Assembly (NCBI GenBank): GCA_037976565.1
Contig: CP137668.1
Coordinates: 37,548,430-37,612,429 of the forward strand
Origin: Mesocentrotus franciscanus
Taxonomy: Eukaryota > Echinodermata > Echinoidea > Camarodonta > Strongylocentrotidae
Direction of reading: 5' to 3'
Length of the DNA: 64,000 bases
Shown: in pieces, positions 1 through 11,512 of the stretch
How positions within the stretch are numbered: the first letter of the stretch is position 1
Layout: each line of letters begins with the position of its first letter
The notes under the pieces: model-generated
Seen by the model: only the letters and a program-made list of their open reading frames with translations
Told to the model about the DNA's origin: nothing
Database searches by the model: none
Made by a program: the position numbers and the translations under genes

Positions 1-383
1 ATGAAACGCTGAAAAAGATGCGTTTTGTAACGTGATTCTGCAGAATCAAGGTCGCTAAAAATCGCTTGAACGCAACGGAGATCTCAATCATGATTCTATG
101 ACGTCGTTATCTATTATATATATTATCGCTATCTATATCTATTTTTCCTGGGTAGGCTTGAAATGAGCGAGAATCAGCATTGATGGAAAATTGCTTGAAC
201 GACCTCCCGCAGTAACCGTGTTTTGTAACGGCGTTTTGATTTGTGATTCATGTTTGTGATTCTAGCTTCAAAAAATCGCTTGAACGCACCCATAGATGTA
301 CATGTAATGCCCTTCTGGCTCTCAGCAGACAATATGTTTCTCTGTACATCATCATTTCACTGATGAGATGAATATGTACATAC
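1..383. repeat. Decayed repeat array in CFAP65 intron
   Basis: Non-coding sequence left of exon 16. Short blocks recur: TTTTGTAACG at about 23-32 and 220-230, and TCGCTTGAACGCA at about 61-74 and 277-289, with a shorter TTGCTTGAACG at about 191-202. This looks like two copies of a small interspersed element in direct orientation. At 303-335 there is a motif TAATGCCCTTCTGGCTCTCA that recurs near 33.2 kb. Confidence 0.45.
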
Positions 384-579
384 CTCTGTGTCAAGCAGCA
401 CCCTCGGTTGTTCCGATGACCCCAGACAGTCCATGGTCTGGATATGTTTGTCCGAGTCGTTGAGCCTGCAGAGGAACTGATGTCTTAGAGTCTTGTCCTT
501 GACCTTTGGTATGACCTTGAAGACAAAGAGCTGGTGCTTGTCTCGGAGCAAGCCGGAAGATGGCTTGACCTTGAATGTT
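384..579 (-). CDS. CFAP65: CFAP65 coding exon 16, last in window
   Basis: Residues 695-760. Contains TFKVKPSSGLLRDKHQLFVF and HQFLCRLNDSDKHIQTMDCL. The RP(T/S)SGL...HQ(I/L)F..K pattern aligns with the human domain. Acceptor AACAG, donor GTATGT at 383-382. The next exon lies left of the window. Confidence 0.87.
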
Positions 580-3500
580 CTGTTGTGAAGAGAATGAAAT
601 ACAGTGTCACTATGTCTTGGTCCATCCATTACATTATAGCAGTATAGTAAATGACTTACCAGTATAAGTACAGACATGGTTCTCCTTTTTTATTACAATC
701 TCACATGAAGGTTGGATATGCTAATTGATCTTGTCATGAGGAACACTATAAAACCAGGGGTGTGTTTCTTAAAGCTGTTCGTAAAGTTACGCATGACTGT
801 ACGAACGACTTGAATATGAAGTGCCAGATAGGATATGCCCAAAGTTTTTCCTGATGTTTTAACAAAATGTGACAACCACAAAACATAATGCCTCCGGCTA
901 CTTTGTAGCGGAGGCATAAAAAATGTTTAATGAATGAAAAAATATGTATTAAAGCATTCAAAACTGAGAAATATCTGCCCAAAGAGGGAGAAAAAAAAAG
1001 AAGAAAAAAATTATTTTAAAAAAAAATTTCTGACCGACCGACCCATGTTTTGGCACCTAAAAGGCAATACAACATCTTTTTCTTGTAGGCCTAACCACAG
1101 ATCATTACTCACCCTGATGGATCATCCGGAATGCTGAAATGGATGGGCGTGGTCCCTGCATTGCTTAGCAACATGGTCTTGTAGATGGAATCCCCAATAT
1201 CAACAGCAGGGAATACCTAATGATAACAATAGTTTTTACATTTTGTCAAGTTTGAATTTAATCAATTCAGCAAAATAGGTATAATACTTTGAATATATGT
1301 TTCTGTTAGGAGGAAACTCTTGTAGCTCAGTGGATATTGCAGGGAAATATGGTCTGGGAAAACCTGGGTTCAAATCTGAGTCTGTGCAAAAGTGTCTTGG
1401 ATAAATCATCAATCTTTCATTACGAAGCCTATTGGATAAGTGGATATGTTTCCTTGCTGCTTAGCATTACATATTTGATTTAAAAAAAAAAAATATATAG
1501 ATTATTGTTTTCCTACCATCCTATACAAGTTTACCCACTAAACCCAACAAGTAAAGACTTTTTTGACTAACCAGTTTCTTGGTATCCAGTGTGTAGCGTG
1601 GCAGGAAAGTCTCGTTGTTTGGTTGGAATGTCTGTCCCACCGCAGCAACGGTCAGACACCATGGTGGACTGAAGGTCTCATCCTGGACCAACCTATAGTC
1701 TCTCATGCTCTGCGAGATGGAACAAGAACAAAGAATTAGAGAGTTCAAGATATAAGAGGAATTCTTAAAAAAGACTGATTCGATATCACAATTTAGAATA
1801 TCTAGAAAAAAAATTCTCGGTAGAACCTCCAACTCAATTAAATTAAATTTTCATTAGATAATCAAACAATTAAACAATATTGACAGAGCACATAATAAAC
1901 AATTACTTTTCTCCACAACTGTTTTTGTTAGATATCACAATGTCTCACACTACAAAATGATATCTTACTATGTCTTACCTTGTAACATGCATAACCTTCG
2001 AGTTCTGTGCCGAAGAATTGGTTGGGAGCATTCTGAAAATTAGACGATGAAGAAAAAAGAAAGGGGAAAAAAAATCACGATTGTAAACACAATTATGAAA
2101 GTTTTGAGACTTGAATGATGTACTGGAATGTATCTTCGATAGTATCCATCCAACTAGATCTATTTGTGGCAGCCAATCAGGGCCCTTTATTTTTTGCAAG
2201 CTTTGCTCCTTTATATTTTGACTTTCTGTTTAATCTTGACATTTATCCTGCTGAGTGCAAGACGAAAAGCTTCAGTAAGTCTTTATCACTTCCATTCTAC
2301 GTTTTTGTAGAAGCAATCATCTATTTACTTTTCTTTTTCTTCCTTCCTACCCATGAGAACTCCACTTACCGGTTTGAAGGTCACCCTGAAGGACGTCATC
2401 TTGAGAGGTGGGATGTCGGATGATACCGGGGAGATGGAATAGATGTGGTTTTCATCCCCCATCCAGGTGACAGTGATCTTGCCCTTGGTGTGGTTGGTGA
2501 TGTTGAGGGTCTTCTGGAAGGGGCGGCGGAGGTCCTGCACATTCCCAAAGTCAACGTGGGTGGTATCGATGGTCACATGCACCGGTTGCTGGAGAGAGAT
2601 GTGGCATAGAGTTTCATGTTAGATTGTAGCTCTAGGTATTTGTGCATACCAGAAATGAACTTATGAAACAGCACTATGTTCATATAGAGATTAGCTACTG
2701 ATGGGCTCATGCTATGACGGTTCATAAATCTAAATTTACCTAAATGGATTTCTTTGTTAGAACTTTAATCAATAACTTTAAGCATGCACATTGACATTCA
2801 TAGTCAGCTTGAAAAGAGTTGAAACGAATTGGTATATGTATGTAATTTGGGGTGGTCTAAATATCCAATTTGACATAATAATAATTAATAGAGTTACTGT
2901 TAAGGTAAACAGAACATTTAAAGATTAGAAATAACCCCTTCCACAACGTGGGTGAAAAATCTACCAAAGAACACCAATGGTGTAATACACATTTGGACTA
3001 AGTAACCTAGATTTTCTATCCTGAAAATCCTAAAAATGTTACTCTTAAAAGTTTGCCAATGTTAAATCATTGCAAACCTGGTGGCACAATAGGGATTAAT
3101 TAATAGTATGGCTGTCCAAAACTGACCGTATATTCCCCATGTCTGCCATCATCAAAATACTCCTTCATGGGAGGGAGGGGTGTAGGGCATTGTACGAGAT
3201 CTTCCACGGCTTCAGCCGATGGATGTGTCAGGCAATTGTTAGAATCCAGTGTAAGCTTCCCATCCTTTACCATCTCATTCAAGTGCTAGGAAACAAAATA
3301 TTAAGTAAATTGGATGTAAAATACAATAAAAGCATAAGATTTAATTACAGAATGAATTTTTCAAATGAGTATATATATAGCGTTTCAAAATATCTTAAGA
3401 TGAGTGTGGGTACAGAGCAGACATGCAGACAGATAAAGATATTTTCTTTAAAAATGATAAGAAACTTCTTGTCATTTCACTTCAATCTCCTCTTCCCATT

Positions 3501-6500
3501 GTAATTCATTGGTTGCTTGTCATTTGTATTGCCATAAATCTTTCTTTTACCTCACACCTGTGAACAAGGGAAATTGTAAACCTTACCGACTACCACAAGA
3601 TTTCAGTATACTTCACGAATACATCAAGTTGAAAGCTCTTTTACAGCTTGAACCAGACTAAAGTGGCACCCATTCCTTTTTTGGGGGTGTATTTCCTAAC
3701 GTTCTTGGTAACATGTGCCATGGACCAAAAATGACTAAATACCTTGGACTTGCCCACAGCTTAAACAAACCACAATTATTATGTATCAATATTCTTGTTA
3801 CAATCAGAAACATCTTTACATGATCTCATAAATTCATTGTATCTTTACCTCAGGAGGAAAGACAGAGAAGCCACCAGCCACATGCTGACGATATCTGGTT
3901 AGATGGATAGGTTGAAGAACAGCTGGCTTGCACAGCTCTGTATGGCATGTACCGATCATGTCTATGAACAATGGGTCCTGTAATGAAATTAAATGAAGGA
4001 ATTGGCAAAAATGTTTTTACATCTTTGTACAGCACTCATCACTCAAAACATGAATTGAAGATGTGTTTTAGTCAAGGGGTTTAAACACCTGATTGATGAT
4101 GCAAAGATTATATGTCTTTGATCCCATCATGGTGGTTATGTCCTAAAGCATGACAATTTATCTACATTGCTTATCTCTATCATTACTTTATATTCATGCT
4201 CATCATCTAATCAGCTGTTCCGGAATCCCATCTCTCAAACAAAAATATTTGTAGGTGGTCATGACTGCACATTATGAAAATGATTATATTTGACTGATAC
4301 ACATAAAACACAACAATTTCAGGATATTTCTTCTGAGTTCTTAAAAAAGTTATTCCCAGTTCCCACAAACCAATCAGCATCTTATGAACTAACCTGATTC
4401 TGTACAAGGCATGTGACTCTCCTATAATGGTTGATTGGGTGAGATGGTGTGAATGTGACGATGAGGGTTTGAGTCGTGTGCGGTTGCACCTTACCACACT
4501 GGACACTCATCTCAAAGACGCTCTGCTGACCATCTATCATGAACTGTAAGTAAAATAGAATAAAGTGTTAGACTAAGCACTAAGCATAATCCCTTACGAA
4601 GACTAGATGGGGTGTATATAACACTGATTTCTTTTTTAATAGGGGTTATGTAGCATAGGGGTCATCCGCATTCAAAATATAAGTCACAGAACTTGGTTAA
4701 CTCCACACAAAGTATTACATATTTCTTGCATTACTTGTAATAAATTATGTTTCCTACTATCTTGCTTCCCCTTCTGTCTGTCTGTCACTTTCTCTCTCTC
4801 TCTCTCTCTCTCTCTCACTATGTCACTCTTTGCACTATATCTTTGTTTTAGATGATATTATTTTAGTTATATCACTGATTGAATGGGGATGAGAAAAACA
4901 TCTTCCTGATATATACTATATCAATTTCCATTCACGTTCCAGATAAAATTGTAATAACTACTTATCGAAAGGGGATTAGGAAAATACCTACCTGATAGTA
5001 AGCTGCTACATCAGACTGGTTGATGATATCAAGAGTCCTGGTTGCTGAGTCACCCAGATTGAGGAGGCCGAAATTCAACACTTCTGAACCCAGCGTGACC
5101 ACAGGGCCTGAAAAATCAATCATAAGACACACATTGATACCAATTTTTAAATTACAAACTGTTATTTGCTGATCATCGTCAAATAACACAGAAGAAGGCC
5201 TTGCTGAATGATATTTGTTAGATTTTCTCTTGGGTTATTTTATTGACCAGAACACTACAGTTGTCTCTAATTAGTCACAAAATTAATTATTCTGATTAAT
5301 CAAACTCATTCTCAATGAAGCACTATATGAAATCTCACAAAAATTGATTGTCTTTTTGACCAGCACAACTTAGCTTTCTAATTGGTACTATAAATGTAAG
5401 GATAAGGCGGTGTATATAAAGTAAAGCATAGATCATGTGCTTCTCCATAATAGGCACCAACTTTACCTTGATATTCCAAAATATACTCAAGAGAAAAGGA
5501 ATCTTACCTTTACATCTACCATGAAGTTTGACAATGGTTTTGCTGACTTTGCCTATAGCTTGGATATGAAGGTAGTCCACACTCTCCTCATTTACTGTGT
5601 TTGGAGTAAAGCTTACCTGTAGACAGATTACACACAAAAAAAAATAATACACAATGGTAAATTTCCTTAAAATGTTTAATCACACATATAGGTTTATGAT
5701 AAAGTTTTCTCAAAGTCTCAAGGCTCACAGTATGTATGTTGCTGGGGTTTTTTATTCTTTCTTTTCATTATTCAAAAAGTTAAGTTCAAAACAACATAAT
5801 ATTTGTAAAGTAAGAAAAATTAAATTTGCAAGATAAAAATGATAAGGAAAATTATCATTGTATCATTTGTATCATTTATAAGTTAATGACACACGAATTA
5901 TAAAGATATGGTCAGTGAACGGAGGAGCTGGAGGGCACCGGGCCTCACCGGGCGGAGCTGAGGATTGAAATGGGTGATACAAATGTTGCAAAATTGTTTT
6001 TGAGTTTCTGATGGTATAACTCTATTATCAAATAAACATTTACTTTACTTGTACTTTACTTGTATTAAAGAGAGCTGTTGCTGGGCTAGCCCCATGAGCG
6101 TCCCTGGACGGTGTGTGCGCTCTCTAAGTTTACACTATTATTATATTGGAGGGAAAAAAGGAAAATTTAGGAAAATGAACATCATGGGTCAGCTTTTCAT
6201 CTGCGAGTCGTTATGTCATCATTTGGAATGAGTCTCAGAGCTGAGATGAACACCTAGTATTCAACTTATTCTACATTCCATATAAACTATTGTGACAATG
6301 TATTCTTTGGCAGGTTCTATTTCAGGAAGTAGGGGTTAACTTACCGGTATCCTGCTGATACTTTCTGGGGGGACGGTTCCTGATTTTTGCTGACAAGAGA
6401 ACACCGTGTCAATTCTTGTATTTGCAGTGGGGTGGTCTACTTTGAACGGAGAATTTACCTGTAGAGGAGGAAAAATATACAGAAGGTTAAAGTCAGGTAC

Positions 6501-9500
6501 ATATCTGTAACAGATTATTCATCATGAATTCATTGAATTTCAACTTTATGCCAATTACATAAAATATGAAATGTAACACACTCTAGTCGCCTATAAGTTT
6601 GTTTCTGTTCAATGCAGTAGTCAACAAGATTAAAACTATTTCCGTTGATAATTACTGATGATATATCTGGGTAGTTTCATCAAAATATCCACACTAAAAA
6701 CAAAATACCTGCTTTGATTGTATTGCAGTCATATAATAATATCAGTTCCTAGATCTCTGATACATGAAATAAATTTGGTTTGATTAAACTCTCAGTAATT
6801 AACATTTCCCTTCATAGTACTTAGCAAATCCAATTAATCTTCACAAAAAAAGAGAAAAATCCCTCTAAAATCAAATCATTTTCCTACCACAACCGATCAT
6901 TTTCTTACCGGAGCAAGGTTATGTAGCTCGATCCACTTCTCTGCTGTTGATCCAATAGCTACATCACCAAAGGACACCACGCTCTCAATGTTGAGGTTCT
7001 CCATTGCTCTGGGATGCCTACCAGCCTGGGCGACTAACAAGTGAGGCAGCTTGCCTGAGGGATAGATTGACACATAGAAATGGTGCACAATTTTGGCTAT
7101 GACTATTAAATAATGATTATTGCCAATCATATCACTTTGGAAGGTGGTATCATATGAGCCTAAAAAACCTTACAGTCGACACCTCTAATTCAAGGTTAAC
7201 TCAATTCTGAAGGGAAAGAAGGATTTCAATGATTGATTATCATTTTTGTACACGTTTGTATTACTTGACAAAAAAGTGGAAATCACTTCTGAATGATGTA
7301 ACTAATAGTATTAAATAGGTTAATAAACATGAAGGCTTATGAATGCTTTTGGTTTATTATGTAGAGTTATCTTATAGTGTAAAAGAGTAATCTCATAGTG
7401 TAAAAGAGTAATCTCACAGTGTAAAAGAGGTAATTCTCATATTTTTAAGTTTTAAGCATGAGGTGTCAGGAAATATTTGTAGTGTCATAGTGAATATTTC
7501 AATGAAAAGGAATGTATTAAATCAATTTTCTGCTTTTAAAGTGCACATCAGGACACACACACTTTAAAACCAATCCTATTAAATTCAACAAGAATTTACA
7601 ATTTTTAGTTCCTTCCATCTCACATGAAAACTATGATTCCTTTGATGAAGAACACTCACCTATTCCTTCCAATTTGAGCATCTTCTTACAAGACAGGGAA
7701 TCCGACCCATAATGCACTTCAGCCACCGTCTCATACACGACAGCAGAGGTGGGTTTGAAGGTAGCTGTGATGGTGCATTTGGACTTGGGTTCCAGAGTGC
7801 CTGTCGATGGCTCCAACACAAAAGGTAAGCTCACAGACCAAGCAAACTTTGTTACTAGCTCACTGCAGGGTGAACAATTTTAAAAACAGAAAGAATATTA
7901 TAGGCAAATTTAAACTACATAATTATATGCTACAGTATTATAAAATTAACTGACTACTACCAAACTATGAGGTAGGACAAGAAGTGTTATCAACTTGAGA
8001 CTTCAAAACAAAACAAAATAAATTCCTTCTTGCATAAAAATAACAAAGAAAAGCAGAAATTAGAACAGATTAAACTAAATGGAGAATTGATTTCAATAAC
8101 TTCACAGACATATAGTATTGACAATATATTCATGATTTAAAAAACTAGGATATGCTGTCACTTTTCTGTATGATTTATCTGCTTTTATGAATTTGGATTC
8201 TATTGTCACAATCAGTAAAATCTACAGTGACTCAAATTTTATCTACTCATTCCCATCAACTACAATGTGCCTAAACCTCATTATCTTGACTACTATACCT
8301 TGTGTTTGAGAGCTCAAATGTGAGTCTTGTGAAGTCCTTTGTGGCACACATGCCAAAGTTAAGTTGGCTGGGAAGAGAGAGTTCATGCTTCGGAAGCACA
8401 GCTTGCATGGGTACCTGAAATACTCCATCCTGGGAAAAAAAATATACTGAACATTAGACTCATACCATTTCCATACACTGATATTATACACCCAATCCCA
8501 TCCAAAAAGAAAAGAAAATGGGAAATAAAAACAATAATAGTATATATGGAGGCTTATTCGAAGGTTTTGAATCCATACTGACCTTTTAAAACTTACACTT
8601 TTGGGCATGTTGTGAAAGATTTTATGTACAAATGAAACAATAAAAAAAACACCTTGTGACCATGAAAAGCACAAGTGATACTTTCATCAAGGTACTTAAA
8701 ATGATGAATTTCAATTTGGCTTACCTGTGCTTGGAATTCAATCTTGTCCACATAGATGTTCTTCTCCAGGGGTCTGAATGTAACAGGTAGACTATAGCTG
8801 GTCCCTGCACTCAGCACAATGGGCTCAGGGTAGAGAGTGGAAAAGAACCTTGTGTTTGGAGAGCTAAAAATGAGAAATAAACATTGAAACATAAAACAAT
8901 TGAATATAAAATTTCTTTAACAATTGACCATATCACAATTCTTGCGTTTCACAATACATGCGCCACCAACGTTCGTACCATCAAAGGCAACCGCGGGTCG
9001 ACAAAAAATTCTTTGAAGTGTGAGAATAACATTCTGCAGCTTCATAATAGAAGACCATGATGACAATGTCAACTACATGTAGGTCTAATCCAGATCGAAA
9101 AGCAAAATGATGATGAGCCGGGACTGAGTGGCAGCTAGCGGGGCAGGCTCCCGATGATGTCTCACGAGCGTACTAGCGAGCTGATTTGTCGAGAAAGTTG
9201 TTGACCCATCTCCCTAAATAACCGCGCTAGAGGGACTGTCGCAACTAAACCGAATGAGGGCGCAAGGATTGTGAAACGTGAGAATTATTCTTACAAGGTA
9301 CTGATGACATTTTTATTTAAACTTGACAAGGCAAGAGAATCTATAGGAATTAAAAAGAGTTGAAAGAAAAAAAAAATGGTAGAAATTGGATTAAAATAAG
9401 TAACAAGATATAAATATAGCTTTTACAGGTCAAAGGACAAATGATAAAAACAAACATAACAACCAACTAAGGAATTCGAAGCAGGTTTTAAACTGTAATA

Positions 9501-9797
9501 TGACAATGAGCCGGTAAAGATGTCGCAAAGTCACAAAGTCAAACATCTGAATGAGAATGAGGACAATGACATATTCATAAAAACTCACAAAACATTCCTC
9601 ATTCCCGCATTTGTCTCCCTTTACCTGAATTTCAGCTTCTGTGTCTTGACCTGCACATTCTTCAAGATGACATGCTTGGTGTATTCCCCACCTGGTTCCC
9701 ATCCCTTCCATGTCAACCCTTTGACCACCTCTATTCCAAAATGGTTTGTCTTGTGGTGAACATTAGAAGAGGATCTTCTGGGCACCGCCACTGGCAT
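384..9797 (-). CDS. CFAP65: CFAP65 (CCDC108) 5' half, 16 coding exons, partial
   Basis: Cilia- and flagella-associated protein 65. Known role of the family: a component of the axonemal central apparatus (C2a projection, with CFAP70 and MYCBPAP) needed for sperm flagella. Seen here: 16 exons joined by GT..AG introns with matching phases, 2280 nt or 760 codons without a stop. They run from the ATG at 9797 down to 384, where the gene leaves the window. Human CFAP65 is about 1925 residues, so roughly the N-terminal 40 percent is present. Recognisable blocks in the human order are GIEVVKGLTWKGWEPG (exon 1), FRPLEKNIYVD (exon 2), FKPTSAVVYE (exon 4), PSHPINHYRRVTCLV (exon 9), DPLFIDMIGTCH (exon 10), NHTKGKITVTW (exon 12) and PPWCLTVAAVGQ (exon 14). 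Repeated FGxV or NFG and FxP motifs mark ASH/MSP-type beta-sandwich domains. An upstream in-frame TGA supports the start. The symbol rests on remembered similarity, not on a search. Confidence 0.9.
1113..1216 (-). CDS. CFAP65: CFAP65 coding exon 15
   Basis: Residues 661-695. Encodes VFPAVDIGDSIYKTMLLSNA then GTTPIHFSIPDDPSG. (L/V)FPAV..G...Y...LL.N matches the human protein. Acceptor ATTAG, donor GTGAGT, phase 2. A tRNA-like SINE remnant lies in the preceding intron near 1316-1440. Confidence 0.89.
1316..1440 (+). repeat. tRNA-like SINE remnant
   Basis: TAGCTCAGTGG at about 1323 resembles a Pol III A box, and GGGTTCAAATCTG at about 1366-1378 resembles a B box with correct spacing. It lies in an intron and does not fold as an intact tRNA. 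It is related to the better preserved copies near 20.1 and 43.6 kb. Confidence 0.4.
1572..1709 (-). CDS. CFAP65: CFAP65 coding exon 14
   Basis: Residues 615-660. Encodes SMRDYRLVQDETFSPPWCLT then VAAVGQTFQPNNETFLPRYT. The PPWCLTV.A.GQ.F motif is strongly conserved in CFAP65. Acceptor TCGCAG, donor GTTAGT, phase 0. Confidence 0.92.
1979..2032 (-). CDS. CFAP65: CFAP65 coding exon 13 (54 nt)
   Basis: Residues 597-614, a micro-exon of 18 codons encoding NAPNQFFGTELEGYACYK, the closing strand of the domain in exon 12. The human protein has the same VELE.(F/Y)A.YK pattern. Acceptor TTTTCAG, donor GTAAGA, both in phase 0. Confidence 0.88.
2370..2588 (-). CDS. CFAP65: CFAP65 coding exon 12
   Basis: Residues 524-596. 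A near-complete ASH/MSP-like domain: VTIDTTHVDFGNV opening strand, then TLNITNHTKGKITVTWMGDE, then IPPLKMTSFRVTFKP. NHTKGKI.V.W is nearly identical in human CFAP65. Acceptor CTCTCCAG, donor GTAAGT. The intron before it (2589-3126) shows nothing recognisable. Confidence 0.93.
3127..3285 (-). CDS. CFAP65: CFAP65 coding exon 11
   Basis: Residues 471-523. Begins HLNEMVKDGKLTLDSNNCLT and ends PPMKEYFDDGRHGEYT. A polar inter-domain linker with the conserved PPM.E(Y/F)F.DG motif. Acceptor TTCCTAG, donor GTCAGT (less common, but the frame is exact). Confidence 0.87.
3849..3977 (-). CDS. CFAP65: CFAP65 coding exon 10
   Basis: Residues 428-470. Encodes DPLFIDMIGTCHTELCKPAV, then LQPIHLTRYRQHVAGGFSVF. 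The DPLF.D..GTCH..L.KPA pattern is diagnostic for CFAP65. Acceptor ATTACAG, donor GTAAAG, phase 0. Confidence 0.92.
4394..4543 (-). CDS. CFAP65: CFAP65 coding exon 9
   Basis: Residues 378-427. Encodes FMIDGQQSVFEMSVQCGKVQ, then a TLIVTFTPSHPINHYRRVTC strand. Human CFAP65 has the same FxPxHPI..RR arrangement. Acceptor CTTACAG, donor GTTAGT, phase 0. A (CT)n tract sits in the preceding intron at 4790-4816. Confidence 0.9.
4790..4816. repeat. (CT)n microsatellite
   Basis: Perfect CT dinucleotide run in the CFAP65 intron between exons 8 and 9. Confidence 0.9.
4992..5107 (-). CDS. CFAP65: CFAP65 coding exon 8
   Basis: Residues 339-377. Encodes PVVTLGSEVLNFGLLNLGDS then ATRTLDIINQSDVAAYYQ, a new ASH domain opening (LNFG.LNLG) with the conserved INQSD turn. 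Acceptor TTTTTCAG, donor GTAGGT, phase 0. Confidence 0.9.
5508..5616 (-). CDS. CFAP65: CFAP65 coding exon 7
   Basis: Residues 303-338. Encodes VSFTPNTVNEESVDYLHIQA then IGKVSKTIVKLHGRCK: a beta-sandwich closing strand (FTP) and the G-strand VKLHG. Acceptor CTACAG, donor GTAAGA, phase 1. Confidence 0.88.
6345..6458 (-). CDS. CFAP65: CFAP65 coding exon 6
   Basis: Residues 265-302. Encodes VNSPFKVDHPTANTRIDTVF followed by SCQQKSGTVPPESISRIP, the remainder of the ASH domain begun in exon 5. Acceptor CTACAG, donor GTAAGT. The length is an exact multiple of three. Confidence 0.88.
6909..7054 (-). CDS. CFAP65: CFAP65 coding exon 5
   Basis: Residues 216-264. Contains NIESVVSFGDVAIGSTAEKW then IELHNLAP, the FGxVxIG strand that opens an ASH domain. 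Acceptor CCCTCAG, donor GTAAGA, phase 0. The preceding intron holds a three-copy short tandem repeat at 7364-7432. Confidence 0.9.
7364..7432. repeat. Short tandem repeat, about 23-bp unit x3
   Basis: Three adjacent copies of a unit containing AGTGTAAAAGAG with minor changes, in the intron between CFAP65 exons 4 and 5. Confidence 0.75.
7660..7862 (-). CDS. CFAP65: CFAP65 coding exon 4
   Basis: Residues 148-215. Contains FAWSVSLPFVLEPSTGTLEP and FKPTSAVVYETVAEVHYG, closely matching the human block with the same FxP...VVYE pattern. Acceptor CTGCAG, donor GTGAGT, phase 1. The intron before it (7863-8298) shows nothing recognisable. Confidence 0.9.
8299..8429 (-). CDS. CFAP65: CFAP65 coding exon 3
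   Basis: Residues 105-148. Begins DGVFQVPMQAVLPKHELSLP and continues QLNFGMCATKDFTRLTFELSN, the start of the next ASH-like domain (NFG strand). Acceptor CCCAG, donor GTATAG, phase 2. The donor is weak but the frame with exon 4 is exact. Confidence 0.86.
8725..8863 (-). CDS. CFAP65: CFAP65 coding exon 2
   Basis: Residues 58-104. Acceptor TTTTTAG, donor GTAAGC, phase 0 at its end. Encodes SPNTRFFSTLYPEPIVLSAG followed by the FRPLEK beta-strand typical of ASH/MSP domains. The intron before it (8864-9624) holds an inverted-repeat element at 8936-9289. Confidence 0.88.
8936..9289. mobile_element. Inverted-repeat element (MITE-like) in CFAP65 intron
   Basis: Arms of about 30 bp: the left begins CAATTCTTGCGTTTCACAAT, and the right (9260-9289) is its imperfect reverse complement (GATTGTGAAACGTGAGAATT). 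The interior is GC-richer than the flanks and has no coding potential. Confidence 0.6.
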
Positions 9798-9837
9798 GAT
9801 GGGGGTGTTCTCTAGTCAGGGGTTTATAATAGCTTTC
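9625..9837 (-). CDS. CFAP65: CFAP65 coding exon 1 (with 40 nt of 5' UTR)
   Basis: Coding part is 9625-9797 (residues 1-57 plus two bases). The ATG at 9797-9795 starts MPVAVPRRSSSN and is preceded in frame by TGA. A pyrimidine-rich acceptor ending in CAG at 9838 shows that the 5' UTR is spliced to an upstream non-coding exon. The conserved CFAP65 N-terminal block (GIEVVKGLTWKGWEPG, then EYTKHVILKNVQVKTQKLKF) follows. The donor is GTAAAG, phase 2. Confidence 0.87.
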
Positions 9838-10574
9838 CTGAGGGAAGAATGAAAAACAAAATGTTTCATTATTTGACACATCACTTATTTTACAAAATTT
9901 GTCTTAAACAATATGATGTTTACATGTATAACTCAATGATGACAGAGGTGCTTTCAAAGGACTTTTGTCAACATTTTTCCTATTGAATTGGAGGTGAAAT
10001 TATGAAAATATTGACAAAAGATCCAAAAAAATTGCAGTCTTTTGCGTCCGTTCCGAAAAAATATGAACTTACCAACAAGGGTCTGGAAATTTTTATTTTG
10101 AGAGCAGATGTCATAAAAATTGTAAATAAAAAGTGGTTCCAACCGATTGTATGAGATTTTTCCTTGCAAAATATGCAATTATCTTATATTTGATAGATCA
10201 AATTTTTTGATATATCAGCTGTAAACCCCCGTGCACGAAATAAGGTCTCGTTGTTTTTATGACTTTTTCGTGAGTTGCAGCGCGAACGCCGATCCAACAT
10301 CAAATTTTAGATCGCAATATCTCTGGAATCCTTTGACGATAAATCTTCTAGTTGCAGCAATTTGTAGTTAAAAACTTTGCTGTTCATTTGGTAATAATTG
10401 AAATAAATAAATTTGTGTAGAATATGAGAAATCATGGATTGAATATCACATTTTCTTATATTTTCAAAAATCTCTGCGAACTTTGGTCACCCCATCATAC
10501 TACATGTAGTTATGGAGTGAAAAGAAGGAAACCTTTGTTCCCTTCAACTTTCTCTGCCTACATCATTAATATAA

Positions 10575-10737
10575 AAATAATACATTTTTGCGAGTGCATT
10601 AGTGAATATGCACTGCATGCAGGTTAAGTCACAGTAGGATAATGAACGAGACTTGTCAAGTTCATTGTCTGTCTCATTGTGACTTAACCAAGTGCAGTGC
10701 ATATCACTAATGCACGAGCTAAAAAAATGTATTATTT
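10575..10737. repeat. Long hairpin (imperfect palindrome)
   Basis: Two arms of about 75 bp pair across a loop near 10656. The left arm contains GTGCATTAGTGAATATGCAC and GGTTAAGTCACA; the right contains their reverse complements (TGTGACTTAACC and GTGCATATCACTAATGCAC). A-rich and T-rich ends pair too. No ORF is present. Confidence 0.75.
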
Positions 10738-11512
10738 GTTTTATAAGATGGGTCTACAATACAAGTATAAAGTCGAGAAATTTGACAGTTGTGATCACTA
10801 AAATGCACTCCCCGTGCATATGATAAAAGTTAATGCACGCACACGTGATCCATTTCGACGCTTCTCATTGGCTACATTCTTGAACCCATTTTATAACCAA
10901 TATTAACAGCCTTTTAAGAGTGGCATAAGTAATCTAGGATATATTGAAAAGCACCATTATACAGGTAAACCAAATGACAATAACAGCAACAACAGCCATT
11001 TGCATGATGAGGTGTACTCTAATCAGTACATCCATTATTATTGGGCAATACATTTTTCAAATACTGGACATATCACTTAATATTTAAACAAATTAATCTA
11101 TGACCAAATGACTACAACTTACAAGTATGAAGTAACTTTTACAAGTAAATTGTAGGAGGAAAAATTAGTGCAATTGAAAGCCTACATATTCAATAATGTT
11201 TTTAGTGAAGCAGTGAATCTTTTGAGCTTAGAAGTCAATGTTCCCCTAATCGCACTTATCAATAGAGAAAGAAATCATTAAAAAGCAATGTCAACATAGA
11301 CCTAATTTGCCTTTTTAAAATGAAAAATACATGAAAATCAACGTTGAGTTTCTGCATGTATTATTACTATATTGTCAATTAAAATATTTGTACTTGGAAA
11401 TTGAAATACAGCGTGCAAAATTCAGCACATAAGCCACAGAAAACTAATTGCACAACTTGCAACACCATTGAAAATGCTGTTGCACATATCATGAGGGATC
11501 CGGGCTAACTCG

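Noticed and set aside
3139..3504. 121-codon plus-strand open frame
   Set aside because: Its first part is antisense to CFAP65 exon 11, and the remainder is AT-rich intron.
8243..8674. 143-codon minus-strand open frame
   Set aside because: It overlaps CFAP65 exon 3 in another frame. The true exon frame carries the conserved residues and joins exons 2 and 4 in phase.
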